A stretch of DNA of 63,466 nt from UBA7887 sp964408735 (GTDB lineage Bacteria; Pseudomonadota; Alphaproteobacteria; UBA7887). The position numbers and the translations under genes were made by a program. This document shows positions 8,298 through 16,451 of this stretch, one piece after another (the first letter of the stretch is position 1; each line of letters opens with the position of its first letter). The stretch covers positions 1 to 63,466 of the forward strand of contig CAYPAX010000012.1 in NCBI GenBank assembly GCA_964408735.1. The letters run 5' to 3'. Under the pieces are notes generated by a model. It saw only the letters and a list, made by a program, of their open reading frames with translations, ran no database searches and was not told the DNA's origin.

Positions 8298-10142
8298 ATG
8301 GCTGAGGGTGAGGTCAAACAGCGGCTGGCGGCGATACTGGCGGCGGATGTCGCGGGCTATTCGCGACTCATGGGCGACGACGAGCGCGCCACTGTCGATG
8401 CGCTCGATGCCTGCCGTGACATCTTCCGCGAACACGTCGATGGGCATGGCGGCCGGGTGGTCGATACCGCCGGAGATTCGGTTCTCGCCGTCTTCGAGCT
8501 TGCCACCGCTGCCGTCGAGGCGGCGCTGACGATCCAGGAGGCGCTTGGCGCGCGCAACGCGCCGCTGCCCGATGACCGCCGCATGCATTTTCGCATCGGC
8601 ATCCATATCGGCGAGGTGCTGACCAAGCCCGACGGCACGATCTACGGCGACGGCGTCAATATCGCCGCGCGCCTGGAGGCCATCGCCGATGCCGGCGGCA
8701 TTTGCGTTTCCGACACGGTGCATGGCGCCGTGCGCGGCCGCATTGGCACGGGCTTCGACGATCTCGGCGACCAGGAGGTCAAGAATATCGCCGAGCCGGT
8801 GCGCGCCTATCGCCTCGTTTTGTCGACCGGGCCGCGCGGCAAGCCGCGGCGGCGGCTAGCTGCGCCCGCCATCGGCGCAGTGGCTCTGGTCCTCGCAGCC
8901 GCAGCAGCCTGGTGGCAACTTGGAAGCGGGTCGGATTCCGCCACGCCGCCACGCGTCGAGCGATCGATCGCCGTGCTGCCGTTCAGCAACATGTCGGAAG
9001 AGCCGGGGCAGGAATATTTCGCCGACGGCATCTCGGAGGACCTCATCACCGAGCTGTCGCGCTTCGAGGGGCTGCTGGTGATCGCGCGCAACTCGACCTT
9101 TCGCTTCAAGGGTCAGGCCGTGGACGTGGCGGAGGTCGCCAAGGCGCTTGGCGTGCGCTATGTGCTCGAAGGCGGCGTGCGGCGCACCGGCGAGCGCGTG
9201 CGCATCACCGCCCAGCTCATCGACGCCGATACCGGCGGCCACCTCTGGGCTGAGCGCTACGACCGCGAGCTCACCGATGTCTTCGCCGTGCAGGACGACG
9301 TCACCCGCCAGATCATCGCCGCTCTGGAAGAAAAGATCGGCGGTCTGACCCCGACCCGCGGCTTCAAGCCTTTATCTCAGAGTCACGATGCCTACGACCT
9401 TTTCCTGCGGGCCAGGGTCGAGAAGGAGAGGCGCACCGCAGCGACAAACGAGCGCGCGCGGGAGCTGTTGGTACAGGCGATCGCGCTCGACCCGGCCTTC
9501 GCCGCCGCCTACGCGGAACTGTCCGACGCGCAATACCTGGCCTGGAATTACAGATGGGATGACGCCCTCACCTTGGAGATTGCCTTGGCCACGGCGGAGA
9601 AGGCCGTTGCGCTGGATCGTGCGCTGCCGCTGGCTCATGTTCAGCTTGGCAGGCGCTATATGTGGCTGGGGCGCTTCGACGGGTCCTTGGCGGCGATAAA
9701 CACCGCCATAACGCTGGACGCGAATTTTGCTGCGGCCTATGCGGCGCACGCCTATTTGAGCCTGTTTACGGCGGATTACGCGCTGTCTCGGACCATTGCC
9801 GAAAGGGCCATGCGGCTCGACCCCTATGCGGCGCGGCCAGTATATTACCGCGGCATGGCATATTTCGCGGAACAGGAGTACGAGAGAGCCATCGAGGTCA
9901 TGCGGGACGGGCTCTCTGTCAATCCCGGTTTTTCCACACTGCAGACTTGGGTCGCCTCTGCCTATGCGCAATTGGGCAATGAAGAGGCGGCGCGAGAGGC
10001 GCTGGCGGCGGCCCTGCAAGCGAATCCCAACGCCGCGACTGCCTCACTGCGACAGCCCTTCACGGATTCGTCCCTGCTGGAGAGCTACGCCGAAGGATTG
10101 CGCTTGGCAGGGTATGACGGCCCCGACCTGACGCCGAACTGA
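8298..10142 (+). CDS. Class III cyclase with membrane anchor, TolB-like and TPR domains
   Basis: Product of 614 aa with the same order as its upstream neighbour: cyclase domain (residues 6-170; ILAADVAGYSRL, DTAGDSVLAVF, GDGVNIAARLE), TM helix at about 188-208, TolB-like domain from SIAVLPFSNMSEE to the DVFAVQDDVTRQI segment (about 222-345), and TPRs from about 370. Metal Asp residues, Asn and Arg are all present, so the enzyme should be active, but the adenine-recognition Lys is replaced by Asp. ATG at 8298 is chosen because the product starts MAEGEVKQRLAAIL like its paralogues and GGGGCGG lies upstream; a GTG at 8268 would add ten unrelated residues. The stop lies 3 nt before the sugar kinase gene. 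Confidence 0.88.
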   Translation: MAEGEVKQRLAAILAADVAGYSRLMGDDERATVDALDACRDIFREHVDGHGGRVVDTAGDSVLAVFELATAAVEAALTIQEALGARNAPLPDDRRMHFRIGIHIGEVLTKPDGTIYGDGVNIAARLEAIADAGGICVSDTVHGAVRGRIGTGFDDLGDQEVKNIAEPVRAYRLVLSTGPRGKPRRRLAAPAIGAVALVLAAAAAWWQLGSGSDSATPPRVERSIAVLPFSNMSEEPGQEYFADGISEDLITELSRFEGLLVIARNSTFRFKGQAVDVAEVAKALGVRYVLEGGVRRTGERVRITAQLIDADTGGHLWAERYDRELTDVFAVQDDVTRQIIAALEEKIGGLTPTRGFKPLSQSHDAYDLFLRARVEKERRTAATNERARELLVQAIALDPAFAAAYAELSDAQYLAWNYRWDDALTLEIALATAEKAVALDRALPLAHVQLGRRYMWLGRFDGSLAAINTAITLDANFAAAYAAHAYLSLFTADYALSRTIAERAMRLDPYAARPVYYRGMAYFAEQEYERAIEVMRDGLSVNPGFSTLQTWVASAYAQLGNEEAAREALAAALQANPNAATASLRQPFTDSSLLESYAEGLRLAGYDGPDLTPN

Positions 10143-10145
10143 GCC

Positions 10146-11063
10146 ATGACCCGCCGCGTCGTCATCCTCGGCATATTCGTCGCCGATACTGCGTTCCGCG
10201 CTCCGCGTGCGCCGCGCCTGGGCGAGACGCTGATCGGCAACAGCTTCGCCCAGAGCCCGGGCGGCAAGGGCTCGAACCAGGCGGTGGCGGCGGCGCGTTT
10301 GGGTGCAGACGTGACGCTGATCGCCAAGCTCGGGCGCGATTCCTATGCCGATCTTGCGCGCGAGACCTGGGCCGCAGCGGGGGTCGCGGCGCGCGTGGTG
10401 GAGAGCGCGGACGCCCCGACCGGCGTCGCTTTCATCTTGGTCGAGGAGGGCTCGGGCGAAAACGCCATCGTGCTTTTCCCCGGCGCCGGCGCCACCATAA
10501 CGCCGGGCGAAATCGAGGCCGAGACAGCGCTGATCGAAAGCGCTGCGGTGTTCATGACCCAGCTCGAACAGCCGCTGGCGGCCGCTGAGCGAGGCTTGCA
10601 GATCGCCCGCGCGGCCGGCACGCGCACCATTCTCAACCCGGCGCCTGCGCAAGCTTTGCCCGGCGGCATGCTGGCATTCTGTGACATCGTCACGCCGAAC
10701 GAGACCGAGGCGGAGATGCTGACCGGCATCGCTGTCGAAAGCCTGGATGATGCCCGCCGGGCCGGCGAGGCTTTTCTGGCACAAGGCGTCGGCCAGGCCG
10801 TGATCACCCTCGGCGCCCGCGGCGCCGCAGTCTGCGGCGCGGGCGGCTTCGTGCACGTCCCCGCCGTCGAGGCCGGTGCGGTGGTCGAGACCACGGGCGC
10901 GGGCGACGCCTTCTGTGGCGCCCTGGCCACGGCGCTGGCGGGCGGCGCCGAGACCATCGAGGCCGTGCGATACGGCTGCGCTGCCGCCGGCATTTCGGTC
11001 ACCCGCCCGGGCACCGCCGATGCCATGCCGAGTGCCGACGAGGTGGCGGCGCTGCTGGCTTGA
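10146..11063 (+). CDS. Ribokinase-like PfkB family carbohydrate kinase
   Basis: Product of 305 aa. The PfkB signature 1 is SPGGKGSNQAVAAARLGADV at about residues 37-57 and signature 2 is ETTGAGDAFCGALATALAGG near residue 245, where the Asp of GAGD is the catalytic base. NPAPAQALPGGML and DIVTPNETEAEML match the ribokinase subgroup, so phosphorylation of ribose or a similar sugar is the best guess. No transporter or nucleosidase gene sits beside it to fix the substrate. It starts 3 nt after the upstream cyclase stop and is enclosed between two cyclase paralogues, possibly by insertion into a tandem array or as part of an older unit. Confidence 0.85.
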   Translation: MTRRVVILGIFVADTAFRAPRAPRLGETLIGNSFAQSPGGKGSNQAVAAARLGADVTLIAKLGRDSYADLARETWAAAGVAARVVESADAPTGVAFILVEEGSGENAIVLFPGAGATITPGEIEAETALIESAAVFMTQLEQPLAAAERGLQIARAAGTRTILNPAPAQALPGGMLAFCDIVTPNETEAEMLTGIAVESLDDARRAGEAFLAQGVGQAVITLGARGAAVCGAGGFVHVPAVEAGAVVETTGAGDAFCGALATALAGGAETIEAVRYGCAAAGISVTRPGTADAMPSADEVAALLA

Positions 11064-11088
11064 GGTTGATTGTCCGAGCGCGTACCGT
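11060..11088 (+). promoter_or_regulatory. Possible promoter for the cyclase gene at 11109
   Basis: TTGAGG (11060-11065), 17 nt, TACCGT (11083-11088). The spacing equals that of the two paralogue promoters upstream, but the -10 match is weaker and the -35 overlaps the kinase stop codon. Confidence 0.3.
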
Positions 11089-11108
11089 GTGGCTTGCGGG
11101 GGCAAGCG

Positions 11109-13016
11109 ATGTCCGATGACGGTGTGAAACAACGGCTGGCGGCGATAATGGCGGCGGATGTTGCCGGCTATTCGCGCCTGATGGGCGATGACGAGCGCGC
11201 GACCGTCGCCGCGCTCGACGATTGCCGGGCGCTGTTTCACGAGCATGTCTCCGCCGCCGGCGGCAGGATCGTCGATACGGCCGGCGATTCCGTGCTCGCG
11301 GTCTTTGACGTGGCGACGGGCGCGGTGCAGGCGGCGCAAGGCGTGCAGGAAGCGCTTCAGGCGCGCAACGACCCTCTGCCCGAGGACCGCCGCATGCGCT
11401 TTCGCATCGGCATCCATTTGGGCGAGGTGCTGCACAAGGCGGACGGCACCATCTATGGCGACGGCGTCAATATCGCGGCGCGCCTGGAAGGCCTCGCCGA
11501 GCCCGGCGGCATCTGCGTTTCCGACATGGTGCAGGGCGCGGTCAAGGGCCGCGTCGCCGCGAGCTTCAGCGATCTCGGCGAGCACGCGGTAAAGAACATC
11601 GCCGAGCCGGTACGCGCCTATGCCGCACTCGCTGCCACGGCAAGTGTCGGCACGCCGAAACGGCAGGCGCCCCGGCGCGCCCTGCTGGCCGGCATTGCGC
11701 TGGCCGTGGGTCTTGCCATCGCCGCCTGGCTCTGGCTGACGCCCGCCCCGCAGGAAGCAGGCGAGACGCTTGGCGAGACCATCGGCGCCATGCCCACGGG
11801 TCCGCTGGTCGCGGTGCTGCCGTTCGAGAACCGCTCCGAGGATCCGGCGCAGGATTTCTTCAGCGACGGCCTGACCGAGGACATCATCACCGCGCTGACG
11901 CGCTTCACCGGCATTCGCGTCGCGGCGCCGGCGTCTGTCTTCAAGTACAAGGGCACGGAGCTGGATTTTGCCGCGATCCGCAGCGAGATCGGTGCCGACT
12001 TCGTTCTCCAAGGCAGCGTCAGGCGAGCTGAGAATTCGATCCGTGTGGCGGTGAAGCTGTACGACACCGAGAATGGCGATACGGTGTGGGGTGAGAACTA
12101 CGACCGCGACCTGACCCTGGAGTCGGTGTTCGATATCCAGGACGACGTGACCCAATCGGTCGCAGGCATGGTCGGCGGCGACTTCGGCGCCATCGCGGAA
12201 CGGAGCTTTCAGCGCGCGTTGAGCCGCGACGGGGCCAGCCTCTCGGGCTACGAATGCGTACTCAAGCGGTTCCAGTTCATGCGCATACTCTCCGAGGAAT
12301 TGCATGCGGATGCCAAGGCCTGCCTGCTGCGAACGGTCGAGCGCGAGCCGAATTATGCCGACGCCTGGAGCGCCTTGGCTGACATATATGTTTCCACTGT
12401 GACATTGGGCTTCGAGTCTCTGCCCGACGAAAACCCGCTCGAGTTGGGAGAGATTGCCGCGAACAAGGCCCTTGCCTTGGACAACGACCATCAGTCAGCG
12501 TTGTCGGCCCTTGCCTGGATTTTCTATTTCCAGGGCAAGCATGACAGGGTTCCGAGCTTTACCGACCGAGCCATTGCTGCCAATCCGAACAACAGCTATG
12601 TCTATGATCTCGGACTGATTGTCGCATACGGTGGTGAGTGGCAGAAGGGGCTCGCCTATCTTGAGCGGGGGATGTCGCTCAACCCGGATCATCCTTCCTA
12701 TTATCATTTCCCCTTCGCTTTCGACCTTTATCGACGGGGCGAATACGAAGCGGCGATTGCGGTGATCGAGAAAGTGCAGTTGAACGATCACTATTATCTG
12801 CCCGCCTTCTATGCCACGACCTATGCTGCGATGGGCCGCCTCGAGGAGGCGCGCGACTACCTTGATCGCGTCCTGGGGATGAATCCTGATTTCGCCGAGA
12901 CTGCCCACGGGGAGTACAAGGCCTGGTTTCCCGTTGGCGACCTTGCCGACCGGATTCTGGAAGACCTCAAGCGCGCCGGACTCGACATTCCCGAGCTGCG
13001 CGATACGACGAACTAG
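11109..13016 (+). CDS. Class III cyclase with membrane anchor, TolB-like and TPR domains
   Basis: Product of 635 aa. Cyclase domain at residues 6-170 with IMAADVAGYSRL (metal Asp), DTAGDSVLAVF (metal Asp) and GDGVNIAARLE (Asn and Arg). A TM helix at about 191-211 is followed by a short linker and a TolB-like domain from about 236 (LVAVLPFENRSED, DGLTEDIITALTRF) and then TPRs from about 385 to the end. The TolB-like segment has AAPASVFKYKG instead of IARNSSFxYKG. The adenine-recognition Lys position is Asp, as in its paralogues. ATG at 11109 gives the family N-terminus MSDDGVKQRLAAI; a start at 11070 is less likely. Last of the four cyclase-family genes at the left end, 62 nt before the copper genes. 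Confidence 0.88.
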   Translation: MSDDGVKQRLAAIMAADVAGYSRLMGDDERATVAALDDCRALFHEHVSAAGGRIVDTAGDSVLAVFDVATGAVQAAQGVQEALQARNDPLPEDRRMRFRIGIHLGEVLHKADGTIYGDGVNIAARLEGLAEPGGICVSDMVQGAVKGRVAASFSDLGEHAVKNIAEPVRAYAALAATASVGTPKRQAPRRALLAGIALAVGLAIAAWLWLTPAPQEAGETLGETIGAMPTGPLVAVLPFENRSEDPAQDFFSDGLTEDIITALTRFTGIRVAAPASVFKYKGTELDFAAIRSEIGADFVLQGSVRRAENSIRVAVKLYDTENGDTVWGENYDRDLTLESVFDIQDDVTQSVAGMVGGDFGAIAERSFQRALSRDGASLSGYECVLKRFQFMRILSEELHADAKACLLRTVEREPNYADAWSALADIYVSTVTLGFESLPDENPLELGEIAANKALALDNDHQSALSALAWIFYFQGKHDRVPSFTDRAIAANPNNSYVYDLGLIVAYGGEWQKGLAYLERGMSLNPDHPSYYHFPFAFDLYRRGEYEAAIAVIEKVQLNDHYYLPAFYATTYAAMGRLEEARDYLDRVLGMNPDFAETAHGEYKAWFPVGDLADRILEDLKRAGLDIPELRDTTN

Positions 13017-13078
13017 ACACCAGTTTCGCCAGTTGAGAACCGTTGCAATGTGCGGAGCAGCGGCGTAGGTATTTGCGC

Positions 13079-13396
13079 ATGGAGATGTGTCTCAAGAGCC
13101 CTGTTGTCCTGCTCGGCCTTTGTCTGGTCGTGCTGGCGTTGGCCGTCTGGCCCGCCGAGGCTGTGGCCGGGGACGGCATGGCGCATCACGGGGCCATGCC
13201 AATGGCGGGGGACGGCGAGTGCGATCAAGCCGTCGCCGCCGACAGCTGTGTGATGTCGTGCTGCGCAGCACTTGTCTTCGTGCTTCCCGAGACCTTCGCC
13301 AAGACTGCGATTCACGCCGATATCTCGCCCGAGGCCACGCCGGCAGACGTCTTGCCGCAGGCGCCGCCGCACGGGCCGCCGAAAGGAAATGCCTGA
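13079..13396 (+). CDS. Small membrane/periplasmic Cys-Met-His protein of the copper cluster
   Basis: Product of 105 aa that I do not assign to a named family. Residues 8-28 form a hydrophobic signal or anchor. Then comes a Met/His patch (GMAHHGAMPMAG) and a Cys-rich segment, CDQAVAADSCVMSCCAA, leading into a second short hydrophobic stretch; the tail is Pro-rich. The metal-friendly residues and its place as first gene of the copper operon suggest a periplasmic copper-binding or membrane copper-handling protein, similar in spirit to short DUF2946-type proteins. ATG at 13079 is chosen; 13085 is also possible. The ribosome binding site is weak. The stop is 44 nt ahead of the cupredoxin gene. Confidence 0.6.
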   Translation: MEMCLKSPVVLLGLCLVVLALAVWPAEAVAGDGMAHHGAMPMAGDGECDQAVAADSCVMSCCAALVFVLPETFAKTAIHADISPEATPADVLPQAPPHGPPKGNA

Positions 13397-13440
13397 TCCC
13401 GACTTCTCTTTTCTCCCAACACTCGAGAAAGGACGCGATC

Positions 13441-13995
13441 ATGCGTACCCTGTTTTTGCCTCTATTCGCTGCGAGCCTTGCCGCGGCACCCGCCTTTGCC
13501 GACAGCCACGGCCACCTCGACGGTGGCCAACACGGCGGCGGCCACCACGATGCCATGATGATGGGCATGCCCGGCGATGCCGCCAATGCGAGCCGTACCG
13601 TCACGGTCACCCTTGCCGACAACTATTTCGAGCCCGAGACCTTGCGCGTGGCTCCAGGCGAGACCATCCGCTTCGTCGTCACCAATGAGGGCGCCCTGGT
13701 GCACGAATTCAATATCGGCAGCGCCGAGATGCACGCCCATCACCAGGAAGAGATGGCGATGATGGTCGAGCACGGCGTCATCGAGATCGACCGCATCAAT
13801 CATCACATGATGAATGTCGACCACGGCGACGGTCATATGATGAGCCACGACGAGCCCAACAGTGCCCTGCTGGCGCCGGGCGAAAGTGCGGAGATCGTCT
13901 GGACCTTCCCCGAGGCCGGCAGCCTCGAATTCGCCTGCAACGTGCCGGGGCATTACGATGCCGGCATGATGGGCGACATCACCATCGGCGAATAG
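13441..13995 (+). CDS. Periplasmic cupredoxin with His/Met-rich insertion
   Basis: Product of 184 aa with signal peptide MRTLFLPLFAASLAAAPAFA. A cupredoxin fold begins at TVTVTLADNYFEPETLRV. The type 1 copper ligands are visible: His in GALVHEFNIG, then Cys, His and Met in FACNVPGHYDAGMMG. Two His/Met-rich segments are unusual: one after the signal peptide (GGQHGGGHHDAMMMGM) and a loop of about 50 residues between strands (HAHHQEEMAMM through GDGHMMSHDE). It could act as a copper chaperone or electron donor/acceptor for CopA. AAAGGACG gives a good ribosome binding site. It precedes copA by 9 nt. Confidence 0.87.
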   Translation: MRTLFLPLFAASLAAAPAFADSHGHLDGGQHGGGHHDAMMMGMPGDAANASRTVTVTLADNYFEPETLRVAPGETIRFVVTNEGALVHEFNIGSAEMHAHHQEEMAMMVEHGVIEIDRINHHMMNVDHGDGHMMSHDEPNSALLAPGESAEIVWTFPEAGSLEFACNVPGHYDAGMMGDITIGE

Positions 13996-14004
13996 GGGCG
14001 CATC

Positions 14005-15750
14005 ATGAGACGATCAACAACGGCAGCCCTGCTGGCCGGCGCGCTGAGCCTTGCCGCGCCGGCACTGGCGGGCACCTATGAGCTGAGCATCGGCGAGACC
14101 ATGCTCGATGCCTCGGGCCGCGACATTCCGGGCCTCGCCATCAACGGCACGATACCGGCGCCGACGCTGCGCTTCCAGGAAGGCGAGGATCTGGTCATCC
14201 ACGTCACCAACACCCTCGATGAGACAAGCTCGATCCATTGGCACGGCATCATCCTGCCGACCGATCAGGATGGCGTGCCGGGCCTGAGCTATGACGGCAT
14301 CGCGCCGGGCACAACCCACACCTTCCGTTTCCCGGCCCAGCAGAGCGGCACCTACTGGTATCACAGCCATTCGGGCCTGCAGGAGACGGTGGGGCTTTAC
14401 GGCGCCATCGTCATCGAGCCCGAGGGGCGCGAGCCCTTCCGCTACGACAGGGAATATGTCGTGGTGCTGTCGGACTGGCACGAAAGCCCGCCGGCAACCA
14501 TCATGGCCAACCTCAAGATGCAGTCCGACTATTACAATTATCAGCAGCGCACGCTCGGCACTTTCTTCGACGACGTCGCCGAGAACGGCTTTGCCGCGAC
14601 CCTCGACGATCGCCTCGACTGGGGCGAGATGCGCATGATGCCAACCGACATCGCCGATATCAGCGGCTACACCTTCCTGGTCAATGGCAAGAGCCCGAGC
14701 CAGAACTGGACGGCCCTGTTCGAGCCCGGCGAACGGGTGCGGCTGCGCTTCATCAATGCCGCGGCGATGACGTTCTTCGACGTGCGTATTCCGGGCCTCG
14801 AGATGACCGTGGTGCAGGCCGACGGCCAGAACGTGCAGCCGGTCAAGGTCGATGAGTTCCGCATCGCCGTCGCCGAGACCTATGACGTCATCGTGCGGCC
14901 GAAAGAGGCGCAGGCCTTCAACATCATCGCCGAGAGCATGTCGCGCACGGGCATGGCGCGCGGTACCCTGGCACCGCAGCAGGGCCAGGCGGCCGAACTG
15001 CCGGCCGGCCGCGAGCCGCCACTGCTCACCATGGCGGACATGAGCCACGACATGCATGCGGGCATGGACCACGGCGACATGTCCGGGATGGACCACGGCG
15101 ACATGGCCGAGATGGATCACGGCGACATGGCCGGGATGGACCACGGCGAAATGGCCGAGATGGATCACGGCGACATGGCCGAGATGGATCACGGCGACAT
15201 GGCCGGGATGGACCACGGCGAAATGGCCGGGATGGACCATGGCGACATGTCCATGGATGCCGGCGATCCTTTCTGGGCGCCGGGCAGCGGCCTGCAGCCG
15301 CGCGCGGCGGATGGCGGGCGCTTCTTGAGCTATGCCGACCTGCGCGCCCAGGCGCCGCTCTATCCCGACCGCGACTACGACCGTGAGATCGAGATCCGTC
15401 TGACCGGCAACATGGAGCGCTATTTCTGGTCGATCAACGACCTCAAATATTCGCAAGCCGAGCCCATCCGCCTGGCCCTCGGCGAGCGGGTGCGTTTCAA
15501 GTTCGTCAACGAGACCATGATGACCCACCCCATGCATTTGCATGGCATGTGGTCGATCCTGGATGTCGGCGCCGGCAAGTGGAACCCGGCCAAGCACACG
15601 CTCAGCGTGGCGCCGGGCACGACCCTCTATGCCGAGGTCGAGGCCGATGCGCCCGGCCGCTGGGCCTTCCATTGCCACCTCCTGTTCCACATGGCCACAG
15701 GCATGTTCCGCGAAGTGCAGGTCGTGGCCGATGGGGAGTACGTACAATGA
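14005..15750 (+). CDS. copA: Copper-resistance multicopper oxidase
   Basis: Product of 581 aa with signal peptide ending APALAG. Periplasmic multicopper oxidase that oxidises Cu(I) and binds copper. Copper-site motifs are complete: HWHGIILP near residue 78, YWYHSHSG near 118, HPMHLHGMW near 510 and HCHLLFHMATGM near 552, covering type 1, 2 and 3 sites. The region at residues 354-417 is eight MDHGDM-type octapeptides, far more regular than most CopA Met-rich loops. The protein lacks an obvious Tat RR motif although it starts MRRS, so export by Tat remains possible because CopA is usually Tat-dependent. The stop overlaps the copB start (ATGA). Confidence 0.94.
   Translation: MRRSTTAALLAGALSLAAPALAGTYELSIGETMLDASGRDIPGLAINGTIPAPTLRFQEGEDLVIHVTNTLDETSSIHWHGIILPTDQDGVPGLSYDGIAPGTTHTFRFPAQQSGTYWYHSHSGLQETVGLYGAIVIEPEGREPFRYDREYVVVLSDWHESPPATIMANLKMQSDYYNYQQRTLGTFFDDVAENGFAATLDDRLDWGEMRMMPTDIADISGYTFLVNGKSPSQNWTALFEPGERVRLRFINAAAMTFFDVRIPGLEMTVVQADGQNVQPVKVDEFRIAVAETYDVIVRPKEAQAFNIIAESMSRTGMARGTLAPQQGQAAELPAGREPPLLTMADMSHDMHAGMDHGDMSGMDHGDMAEMDHGDMAGMDHGEMAEMDHGDMAEMDHGDMAGMDHGEMAGMDHGDMSMDAGDPFWAPGSGLQPRAADGGRFLSYADLRAQAPLYPDRDYDREIEIRLTGNMERYFWSINDLKYSQAEPIRLALGERVRFKFVNETMMTHPMHLHGMWSILDVGAGKWNPAKHTLSVAPGTTLYAEVEADAPGRWAFHCHLLFHMATGMFREVQVVADGEYVQ
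15064..15255 (+). repeat. Eight 24-bp tandem repeats encoding MDHG(D/E)M-xx in copA
   Basis: The unit is ATGGACCACGGCGACATGGC plus four variable bases, repeated eight times in frame. The sixth position of each unit pair alternates GAC/GAA and the last two residues alternate SG, AE and AG, giving a higher-order pattern. The near identity of units suggests recent expansion by slippage or unequal recombination. Each unit offers two Met and one His for Cu(I). Confidence 0.95.
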
Positions 15751-16451
15751 GGGGCGCGATATTTGGCAGCCTTCTTGGCGCTTTCCTGGCGGGGCCGGGC
15801 ATTGCGGCCGAGATCGAGGAGCCCATCTTCACCTTCTTCCAGATGGACCAGAACGAGCTGCGCGTCACGGACGAGCACGAGGCCTATGCCTGGGAGGCGC
15901 AGGGTTGGATCGGCACCGACTTCGACAAGCTCTATCTCAAGGCCGAGGGCGAGACGGAATTCGGCGAGGGTGTCGAGGCGGCGGAAGCGCAGGTGCTCTA
16001 CAGCCGCATGGTCTCCGACTTCTTCGATGTCGAGGTGGGCTTGCGGCACGACTTCCGGCCGCGTCCCGTGCGCAGCCACGCTGTGCTCGGCCTGCATGGC
16101 CTGGCACCGTACTTCTTCGAGGTCGATGCGGCGCTGTTCCTTTCGGACGAGGCCGAGCTGACGGCGCGTGTCGAAGCCGAGTACGAGCTGTTGATCACCC
16201 AACGCCTGGTTCTGCAGCCATTGCTGGAGGTCAACTTCGCGGCACAGGACATCGAGGAACTTGGGCTGGGCGCCGGCATCACTGGCATCGAGACGGGCCT
16301 GCGCCTGCGCTACGAGTTCCGCCGCGAGATCGCGCCCTATATCGGCCTCGCCTTCGAGCGCGACCTGTTCGGCACCGCCAAGCGCACGCGCAGCGCCGGC
16401 CATGATCCGGAGTCCCTGGCCTTCGTCGCCGGCATACGCTGGTTCTTCTAG
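15747..16451 (+). CDS. copB: Copper resistance outer-membrane protein B
   Basis: Product of 234 aa, at the short end for CopB because the usual N-terminal Met/His-rich region is missing. Signal peptide MRGAIFGSLLGAFLAGPGIA. The mature part is a predicted beta-barrel with the family pattern WEAQGWIGTDFDKLYLKAEGE, VLYSRMVSDFFDVEVGLRHD and IAPYIGLAFERDLFGTA, ending SLAFVAGIRWFF with a C-terminal aromatic typical for outer membrane insertion. Translationally coupled to copA by ATGA overlap. The loss of the copper-binding tail may be offset by the extended repeats in CopA. Its stop overlaps, tail to tail, the stop of the molybdenum hydroxylase gene by 3 nt. Confidence 0.9.
   Translation: MRGAIFGSLLGAFLAGPGIAAEIEEPIFTFFQMDQNELRVTDEHEAYAWEAQGWIGTDFDKLYLKAEGETEFGEGVEAAEAQVLYSRMVSDFFDVEVGLRHDFRPRPVRSHAVLGLHGLAPYFFEVDAALFLSDEAELTARVEAEYELLITQRLVLQPLLEVNFAAQDIEELGLGAGITGIETGLRLRYEFRREIAPYIGLAFERDLFGTAKRTRSAGHDPESLAFVAGIRWFF

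Noticed and set aside
10044..12491. 815-codon open frame on the minus strand
   Set aside because: Antisense to the cyclase and kinase genes, with no recognisable domain and typical shadow composition.
15064..15255. CRISPR-like periodic repeats
   Set aside because: The units are contiguous, in frame and coding; there are no spacers.
14014..15747. 577-codon open frame on the minus strand with VHPGHVAVIH repeats
   Set aside because: Exact antisense of copA; the repeats mirror the MDHGDM units.
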